This document shows positions 58,163 to 64,000 of a DNA stretch of 64,000 nt, in pieces; positions within the stretch are counted from its first letter, which is position 1; the number at the start of each line of letters is the position of its first letter. This DNA is from Caulobacter sp. RHG1 (GTDB taxonomy: Bacteria > Pseudomonadota > Alphaproteobacteria > Caulobacterales > Caulobacteraceae), in the NCBI RefSeq assembly GCF_013181195.1, contig NZ_SMZP01000002.1:620001-684000 (forward strand), given 5' to 3'. The notes beneath the pieces are model-generated. The model was given only the letters and a program-made list of their open reading frames with translations. It did no database searches and had not been told where the DNA came from. A program made the translations under genes and the position numbers.

Positions 58163-60345
58163 GGACGTGCTCCCTGGATTTTCTTGTGTTGTTTCAGCGC
58201 CGTATTCGGCAAAGCGAAAGCGACATAGGCCGCGCCCTGAGGGCCGCTCTTGTCGCGCGCGCCGCTGGTGGCGATGAGGACGTACTGCTTGCCGTCGACC
58301 ATGTAGGTCACGGGCGTGGCGTTGCCGGCGAACGGCAGGTCGCCCTGCCACAAGAGCTTGCCCGTAGCGCTCTCGAAGGCCCGCAGCTTGCGGTCGTAGA
58401 TGGTGGCCCCGATGATCACCAGGCCGCCGGCCGTGACGATCGGGCCGCCATAGTTCTCCGAGCCGGTGTTGCGCAGGCCCTGGGCGACCAGCGCCGGGTA
58501 CTCGCCCAGCGGGATCTTCCACAGGTACTTGCCGGTGTTGAGGTCCAGGGCGTTCAGCGTGCCCCACGGCGGCTTCACGGCCGGATAGCCGTCCGGATCG
58601 AGGAACTTCTTGTAGCCGGTGAAGCGATAGGCCGGGGTATCGGCCGGATCGGCCTTGGTGACCACCTCGCGGTCGCCGCCGGGCGTCTCGGCCCCGTTGC
58701 TGCGCAGGTACTCGATGACCATGTTCTTGTAGTCGTCGGGGATGGCCGGGAAGGCCGGCATCCGGCCCTTGCCGCTGTTCATCACCTGGCGGATCTCGTC
58801 GGCCGACATCCGCGAGCCGATATCGACTAGCGACGGGAACTCGGGCGGCGAGCCCTTGCGGTCCGCGCCATGACAGGCCGAGCAGACGTCCTGGTAGAGG
58901 AACGCGCCCGGCGTCGCGCCCAGCTTGGGGTCGACCTTGGTCAGGCCGCCCGTCCAGGCCACGTCGTTGGAGTTGATGTAGATGATCCCCTTGGGATCGA
59001 CCGCCGGCCCGCCCCACTCGGCCCCGCCGTCGAAGCCGGGGAACACCACCGTCTGGCGACCCACGCTCAGGGGAATGAACTGGCCCTCGCTGCGGAAGGT
59101 CTTGAACGCCGCCTGCGCAGCGGCCTGGGCCGCCGGGGTGCGCGTGGTCAGCATGTCGGCCGTCAGATGCTGCCGAGCGAAGGGCTCGATGCCCGTCGGG
59201 ATCGGCTGGGTCGGCGAAGTATATTCGCCGGGCACGTCGCTGGCCGGGAATGGCCGCTCCTCGATCGGGAACAACGGCTTGCCGGTCGCCCGCTCGAACA
59301 GGAACACGAAGCCCTGCTTGGAGGTCTGGGCGACCGCATCGACCTTGCGGCCCTCCTTCATCACCGTGACCAGGGCCGGCGGCGACGGGAAGTCGCGGTC
59401 CCAGATGTCGTGGTGCACGCCCTGGAAGTGCCAGATCCGCTTGCCGGTGTTGGCGTCCAGCGCCACCAGCGAATTGGCGTACAGGTTATCGCCCTCGCGA
59501 TCGGCGCCGTAGAAGTCGTTCACCGCCGAGCCCGTGGGCGCGAAGACGATGCCGCGCTCCAGGTCGATGGCCATGCCGGCCCAGACATTGGCCGCGCCGG
59601 CGGACTTCCAGGCCTCGGCCGGCCAGCTCTCGTGGCCCGGCTGGCCGGGGCGCGGAATGGTGTGGAAGATCCAGCGCAGCTTGCCGGTCCGCACGTCATA
59701 GGCCCGCACCGCGCCCGGCGCCGCCGGCTTGTTCTCCGACGTGCGGAAGCCGACGATGATCATGTCCTTGTACACCAGCCCCGGCGAGGTCAGGTACGTG
59801 GCGTTCTTGGTGTAGTCGTTGCCCAGGTCCTTGCGCAGGTCGATCTTGCCGCCCTCGCCGAAGCTCCGGATCGGCTGGCCCGTCGCCGGATCCAGGGCGT
59901 AGAGATCGCTCATCACGCCCGCGAACAGCCGCCGCTCGCCGCCCTCGCTCCAGTAGGTCAGGCCCCGCGCCGGCTGCTTGGCTGGCACCTTGGCGTCGAA
60001 GCTCCACAGCAGCTTGCCGCTGGCCCCGTCCAGGGCGATGACCTGCTGGTTGGTGCTGTAGGCGTAGAGCGTGCGGCCCACGACCAGCGGACTGGTCTGC
60101 AGACCGCCCATGCCCGCATCGAAGCGCCAGGCCTCCTTCAGATCACCGACCGTCTGGGTGTTGATCTGGGTGAGCTTCGAGTAGCGGTCGCCCGCCGTCG
60201 TGCCGCCATAGCTGGCCCAGTCGACCGTCTGGCCGCGAGGAGCGGCGTCGAACTTGCCGCTCACCACGAGCCCGGCGGCGACCGCCCAGGCGACGACGAC
60301 CGCGCCAGCCGCAACGCCGGCGACGAGTTTGCCGGTGCGGGTCAT
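58159..60345 (-). CDS. Membrane-anchored quinohaemoprotein (PQQ-type) dehydrogenase with embedded cytochrome c
   Basis: About 728 residues. One N-terminal membrane helix (about 5-32) anchors a PQQ-type beta-propeller (DWASYGGTTAGDRYSKLTQI, GKLLWSFDAKV, GKLRWIFHTIPRPGQ, GKRIWHFQGVHHDIWDRDFP). A c-type haem site CSACHG at 488-493 with a methionine ligand in GRMPAFP is inserted inside the propeller, before the last blades (GGPIVTAGGLVIIGATIYDR). The layout resembles membrane glucose dehydrogenase with a cytochrome insertion and would pass electrons from sugar or alcohol oxidation to the respiratory chain. It overlaps its neighbours on both sides by ATGA. Confidence 0.88.
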   Translation of the reverse strand: MTRTGKLVAGVAAGAVVVAWAVAAGLVVSGKFDAAPRGQTVDWASYGGTTAGDRYSKLTQINTQTVGDLKEAWRFDAGMGGLQTSPLVVGRTLYAYSTNQQVIALDGASGKLLWSFDAKVPAKQPARGLTYWSEGGERRLFAGVMSDLYALDPATGQPIRSFGEGGKIDLRKDLGNDYTKNATYLTSPGLVYKDMIIVGFRTSENKPAAPGAVRAYDVRTGKLRWIFHTIPRPGQPGHESWPAEAWKSAGAANVWAGMAIDLERGIVFAPTGSAVNDFYGADREGDNLYANSLVALDANTGKRIWHFQGVHHDIWDRDFPSPPALVTVMKEGRKVDAVAQTSKQGFVFLFERATGKPLFPIEERPFPASDVPGEYTSPTQPIPTGIEPFARQHLTADMLTTRTPAAQAAAQAAFKTFRSEGQFIPLSVGRQTVVFPGFDGGAEWGGPAVDPKGIIYINSNDVAWTGGLTKVDPKLGATPGAFLYQDVCSACHGADRKGSPPEFPSLVDIGSRMSADEIRQVMNSGKGRMPAFPAIPDDYKNMVIEYLRSNGAETPGGDREVVTKADPADTPAYRFTGYKKFLDPDGYPAVKPPWGTLNALDLNTGKYLWKIPLGEYPALVAQGLRNTGSENYGGPIVTAGGLVIIGATIYDRKLRAFESATGKLLWQGDLPFAGNATPVTYMVDGKQYVLIATSGARDKSGPQGAAYVAFALPNTALKQHKKIQGARP

Positions 60346-61409
60346 GCCTTGCCTCCCAGGCCCAGGAGCTTGCGGTTGAAGCCCGCGTCGGCGTCGACCG
60401 CGACGAAGTCGTCGAAGGCCTTTTCGGTGACGCGGATGATGTGGTCGCGAATGAACGGCGCGCCCTCGCGGGCCCCGTCCTCGGGGTGCTTCAGCGCGCA
60501 CTCCCACTCCAGCACCGCCCAGCCGGCATAGTCGTACTGGGCCATCTTCGAGAAGATCGCCTTGAAGTCGATCTGGCCGTCGCCCAGCGAGCGGAAGCGG
60601 CCCGGCCGGTCGACCCAGCCCTGGTAGCCGCCATAGACCCCTGCCCGGCCGTTGGGCCGGAACTCGGCGTCCTTGACGTGGAACGCCTTGATGCGCGGGT
60701 GGTAGAGGTCGATGAACGCCAGATAGTCCAGCTGCTGCAGGAGCAGGTGGCTGGGGTCGTAGAGGATGTTGGCGCGCGGGTGCTGATCAACGGCGTCGAG
60801 GAAGCGCTCGAACGTCGCGCCGTCGTGCAGGTCCTCGCCCGGATGGATCTCGTAGGCCAGGTCGACGCCGGCCGCGTCATAGGCGTCCAGGATCGGCCGC
60901 CAGCGCCTGGCCAGCTCGGCGAAGGCCTCCTCGACCAGGCCCGCCGGTCGCTGCGGCCACGGATAGAGATAGGGCCAGGCCAGGGCGCCGGAGAAGGTGG
61001 CGTGGACATCCAGGCCCAGGTTGCGGCTGGCCTTGGCCCCCAGCATCAGCTGGTCCACCGCCCAGATCTGGCGCGCGGCCGGCTTGCCGTGCAGCTCGGG
61101 CGGCGCGAAGGCGTCGAACAGCGAGTCATAGGCTGGATGCACGGCGACAAGCTGGCCCTGCAGGTGGGTCGACAGTTCGGTGATCGCCAGGCCGTGCTGG
61201 GCCAGGGTCCCGGTGACCTCGTCGCAATAGGTCTGGCTCTCCGCGGCCAGGGCCAGGTCGAAGATCGAGCCGGTCCCGCCGGTCGGGATCTGCACGCCCT
61301 CATAGCCCAGGCTCGCAGCCCATTCGGCGATGGTGTCCAGGCGGTTGAACGGCGGCTGCGCGCCCAGGAACTGGGCCAGGAAGATGGCGGGGCCCTTCAG
61401 CGTCTTCAT
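60342..61409 (-). CDS. Cytosolic sugar-phosphate isomerase/epimerase-like TIM barrel
   Basis: About 355 residues, no signal peptide. AIFLAQFLGAQPPFNRLDTI, GYEGVQIPTGG, the metal-site region VDLAYEIHPGEDLHDGATFE, NILYDPSHLLLQ and IKAFHVKDAEF are typical of AP-endonuclease-2-like isomerases. It is encoded between the Gfo/Idh oxidoreductase and the quinohaemoprotein with 4-bp overlaps on both sides. With the oxidoreductase it forms the pair seen in inositol-like and keto-sugar pathways. Exact reaction unknown. Confidence 0.87.
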   Translation of the reverse strand: MKTLKGPAIFLAQFLGAQPPFNRLDTIAEWAASLGYEGVQIPTGGTGSIFDLALAAESQTYCDEVTGTLAQHGLAITELSTHLQGQLVAVHPAYDSLFDAFAPPELHGKPAARQIWAVDQLMLGAKASRNLGLDVHATFSGALAWPYLYPWPQRPAGLVEEAFAELARRWRPILDAYDAAGVDLAYEIHPGEDLHDGATFERFLDAVDQHPRANILYDPSHLLLQQLDYLAFIDLYHPRIKAFHVKDAEFRPNGRAGVYGGYQGWVDRPGRFRSLGDGQIDFKAIFSKMAQYDYAGWAVLEWECALKHPEDGAREGAPFIRDHIIRVTEKAFDDFVAVDADAGFNRKLLGLGGKA

Positions 61410-62560
61410 TGAGGAGCTCCTTCCAGATTGACCCAGCCCGCGCCGGCGGCCTCGACGGCGCGGGTCACGAACGTCATGCCGCGCACGCCTTCGTCGATGC
61501 TGGGGACCGAGCCCGCCGCGCCGTCTAGAATGGCGTCGGCCATGTCGCGATAGAGATTGGCGAAGGCCTCGATGAAGCCCTCGGGATGACCGGTCGGAAT
61601 GCGCGAACTGGCGCGAGCCGACGCGCTCAGATAGCCGGCCGCCGCGTGCAGCACCTGGGTCGGCTGGTCCAGCCAGTTGACGACCAGCACCGACGGGTTC
61701 TCGTGCGACCAGTCCAGCCCGCCCCGCTCGCCATAGACCCGCAGGCGCAGGCCGTTGCGGTCCCCGGTGGCGATCTGCGAGGCGACCAGCACGCCCGGCG
61801 CGCCGTTTTCGAACCGCAGCAGGATGTTGCAGTCGTCGTCCAGCGTCCGCCCCGGCACCACCCGCGACAGGTCCGGACAAATCCGCGCCACCCGCTGGCC
61901 GCTGACGAACTCGGCGATGTTGAAGGCGTGGACGCCGATGTCGGCGATGCAGCCGCCGAGGCCGGCCTGGGCGGGATCGGCCCGCCAGCTGGCTTGCTTG
62001 TCGCCGCCCTGCTCGATCGGCTGGGCCAGCCAGCCTTGCGAATATTCCACGACGACCTTGCGCACCGCGCCCAGGCGGCCGCTGGCGATCAGGTCACGCG
62101 CCTCGCGGACCATCGGATAGCCGGTGTAGGTGTAGGTCAGCCCATAGTGGCCCGGCGCGGCGTAGGCGACAGCCTTCAGCGCCAGGGCCTCGTCCAGGGA
62201 CAGGGCCGCGGGCTTGTCGCTCATCACGTGCAGGCCGGCTTCCAGCGCCGCCTTCGACACCGGAAAATGCAGGTGGTTGGGCGTGACGACCGCGACCAGC
62301 TCTATCCCGTCGGGACGGCCAGCCTCGCCCGCGATCATCGCTTCCACATCGGCATAGACTCGATCTTCAGCGACGCCATAGCCGGCGGCCGCCTGGCGCG
62401 AGCGGTCCAGGTCGCGGCTGAAGGAGCCGGCGACCAGACGGATGCGTCCGTCCAGCTCGGCGGCCATCCGATGCACCGGGCCGATGAACGAGCCGGGACC
62501 GCCGCCGACCATGCCCAGACGAAGGGGGCCGCGATGCGAAGAGAGGGAAGACGCTGGCAC
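61406..62560 (-). CDS. Gfo/Idh/MocA family oxidoreductase
   Basis: About 384 residues. The N-terminal Rossmann fold has LRLGMVGGGPGSFIGPVHRM, ELVAVVTPNHLHFPVSKAAL and the conserved lysine region HVMSDKPAALSLDEAL; the second domain has GGCIADIGVHAFNIAEFVSG. These NAD(P)-dependent enzymes oxidise or reduce sugars or cyclitols. The start is a GTG at 62560 with AGGA upstream. It is the first gene of the five-gene operon and divergent from the LacI gene; the operator at 62731-62746 lies in between. Confidence 0.88.
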   Translation of the reverse strand: MPASSLSSHRGPLRLGMVGGGPGSFIGPVHRMAAELDGRIRLVAGSFSRDLDRSRQAAAGYGVAEDRVYADVEAMIAGEAGRPDGIELVAVVTPNHLHFPVSKAALEAGLHVMSDKPAALSLDEALALKAVAYAAPGHYGLTYTYTGYPMVREARDLIASGRLGAVRKVVVEYSQGWLAQPIEQGGDKQASWRADPAQAGLGGCIADIGVHAFNIAEFVSGQRVARICPDLSRVVPGRTLDDDCNILLRFENGAPGVLVASQIATGDRNGLRLRVYGERGGLDWSHENPSVLVVNWLDQPTQVLHAAAGYLSASARASSRIPTGHPEGFIEAFANLYRDMADAILDGAAGSVPSIDEGVRGMTFVTRAVEAAGAGWVNLEGAPQ

Positions 62561-62730
62561 GCTGGGTCCTGATTTCAAACGGAAACGAAGGCGCTGGCCG
62601 CGACGACGCGGACGCGCGCGAACGGCTCGCCATGAAGCGATGTGGTCATGTCCTTGCGCCCTCCCGGCCACCGTTTTGCACGGCTTGTCACGGGTTCACA
62701 CAGCGCGTGGAAGCTACTTCCAGTCGCGCC

Positions 62731-62746
62731 ATGTAATCCATTACAT
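62731..62746. promoter_or_regulatory. LacI-type operator between the operon and lacI-type gene
   Basis: ATGTAATCCATTACAT, identical to 55830-55845, in the 254-bp divergent region. Confidence 0.72.
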
Positions 62747-62814
62747 AGCGCTATCACCATCGCTTCGGGACGGCAAGGGTTGCCAGAGCCGAGCGGCGCC
62801 ATCAGGGTTCGCGC

Positions 62815-63825
62815 ATGGCTACGATACAAGACGTCGCTCGACGCGCGGGGGTTTCCACCGCCACGGTTTCGCGTGTGTTCAGCAATCCCGATATCGTCTC
62901 GGAGGATACCCGCGCCGCGGTGACGGCCGCCGTCGAATCGTTGGGTTACGCTCCCAACTACGCCGCCAAGAGCCTGCGCACGCTGCGCACCGACAAGATC
63001 GTGGTCACGGTGCCCGACATCGCTAACCCGTTCTTCTCCAGCGTCATCCGCGGCGTGGAGGAAGCCGCCCAGGCCGCCGGCTATGCGGTGCTGCTGGGCG
63101 ACACCCGTCACGAGGCCGAGCGTGAGGATCTCTATGCCGGGATGCTGGCCCGGCGCGAGGCCGACGGCCTGATCTTCCTGGGCCACCGCCTGCCCTCGAC
63201 CCTGGTCGATCTGGTGGCGAAGAAGGGCGGCCAGGCCCCGGTGGTCAACGGCTGCGAGTTCAGCCCGGAGCTGGGCGTCTCCAGCGCCCATATCGACAAC
63301 GCCAAGGCCGCCGGCGAGGCCATGGCCTATCTCTACGGCCTCGGCCACCGCCGCATCGGCGTGGTCACCGGTCCGCTGGCCAGCCCGATCAGCCGCGACC
63401 GCCTGGAAGGCGCCAAGGCGACCGCCGCCGAGCACGACGCCTGCGACCTGCTGGCTGTGGCGGTCGGCGATTTCTCGATCGAGTCGGGTTCGCGCGAGGC
63501 GCGGGCGCTGCTCGCAAGCCAGGACCCGCCGACGGCGATCTTCTGTTTCGGCGACGAGATGGCGATGGGCGCGCTGGGCGCGATCCGCGAACTCGGCCTC
63601 TCCTGCCCTGGCGACGTCTCGGTCGTCGGCTTCGACGACATCCGCTACTCGCGCTTCGTCACCCCGGCCCTGACCACGGTCAGCCAGCCGATGGAGCAGA
63701 TCGGCCGCGAAGCGGTGCGTCTTCTGCTCGACGTACTGTCGGACAAGATCCAGGAGCCGATCAGCGTCACCCTGCCCCACGCGCTGATCGTGCGAGAAAG
63801 CACGGGGCCGCTGACGCCCCGATAA
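62815..63825 (+). CDS. LacI-family transcriptional regulator
   Basis: 336 residues. The HTH and hinge are textbook (ATIQDVARRAGVSTATVSRV, then SEDTRAAVTAAVESLGYAPN), followed by the periplasmic-binding-like effector domain (KIVVTVPDIANPFFSSVIRG, GVVTGPLASPISRDRLEG, VVGFDDIRYSRFVTPALTTV). It most likely represses the divergent operon and the TBDT at 53448 by binding the shared 16-bp repeat, with a pathway sugar as inducer. ATG at 62815 with CAGGGTT upstream. Confidence 0.93.
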   Translation: MATIQDVARRAGVSTATVSRVFSNPDIVSEDTRAAVTAAVESLGYAPNYAAKSLRTLRTDKIVVTVPDIANPFFSSVIRGVEEAAQAAGYAVLLGDTRHEAEREDLYAGMLARREADGLIFLGHRLPSTLVDLVAKKGGQAPVVNGCEFSPELGVSSAHIDNAKAAGEAMAYLYGLGHRRIGVVTGPLASPISRDRLEGAKATAAEHDACDLLAVAVGDFSIESGSREARALLASQDPPTAIFCFGDEMAMGALGAIRELGLSCPGDVSVVGFDDIRYSRFVTPALTTVSQPMEQIGREAVRLLLDVLSDKIQEPISVTLPHALIVRESTGPLTPR

Positions 63826-63838
63826 AGCCGTCGGGTCG

Positions 63839-64000
<162 letters not shown>

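Overview
The window is high-GC, gene-dense DNA with a bacterial layout: short gaps, many ATGA or TGATG stop/start overlaps, five TonB-dependent receptors (TBDTs), a FecI/FecR pair, Tad pilus-type genes and an alphaproteobacterial style of exopolysaccharide cluster. The receptor types match those expanded in Caulobacter and relatives, so a Caulobacterales chromosome is the best inference. I saw no tRNA, rRNA, insertion sequence, prophage or CRISPR array.

Region 1 (1-13675): a ROK regulator (cut by the left edge), a sugar transporter and a GH92 alpha-mannosidase face a divergent TBDT, a purple-acid-phosphatase-like enzyme and a glycerophosphodiesterase. A second, paralogous TBDT with an N-terminal signalling domain follows, with its anti-sigma factor and ECF sigma factor. 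Together these suggest uptake and breakdown of a mannose-rich, probably phosphorylated glycan.

Region 2 (13895-33509): a catabolic island bounded by two paralogous TBDT plus IclR modules. It encodes an RraA-type aldolase, a D-2-hydroxyacid dehydrogenase, an ACS-family transporter, a metallo-beta-lactamase-fold hydrolase, a Tat-exported protein, a TctA-like permease with a small membrane partner, a lactonase, an FMN hydroxyacid oxidase and a cyclase-family hydrolase. A recurring 15-bp imperfect palindrome, close to TGAAACGNCGTTKCR, lies upstream of at least five transcription units and looks like a shared IclR operator. The substrate is probably a carboxylated compound but is not identified.

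Region 3 (33592-37956): a protein joining a Phd/YefM-like domain to two PAS domains, then TadE- and TadG-like genes behind a structured leader whose last hairpin covers the ribosome-binding site, a small unknown protein and an OmpA-like protein.

Region 4 (37947-53142): a GDP-D-glycero-D-manno-heptose pathway (isomerase, two GHMP kinases, phosphatase, nucleotidyltransferase, plus a transaldolase) beside a Wzx/Wzy-type exopolysaccharide cluster: two GT2 enzymes, an initiating sugar transferase, a WecG-type transferase, polymerase, flippase, Wza-like export protein, Wzc-like co-polymerase and a GH10 glycosidase.

Region 5 (53100-63825): a LacI regulator diverges from a tightly overlapping five-gene operon (Gfo/Idh oxidoreductase, cytosolic TIM-barrel protein, quinohaemoprotein dehydrogenase, exported TIM-barrel protein, transporter), followed by a TBDT and a small HTH-like protein. 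An identical 16-bp inverted repeat occurs in front of the operon/LacI pair and in front of the TBDT, defining a likely LacI regulon for an oxidised-sugar or glycoside pathway. The right edge cuts a LysR-type regulator.
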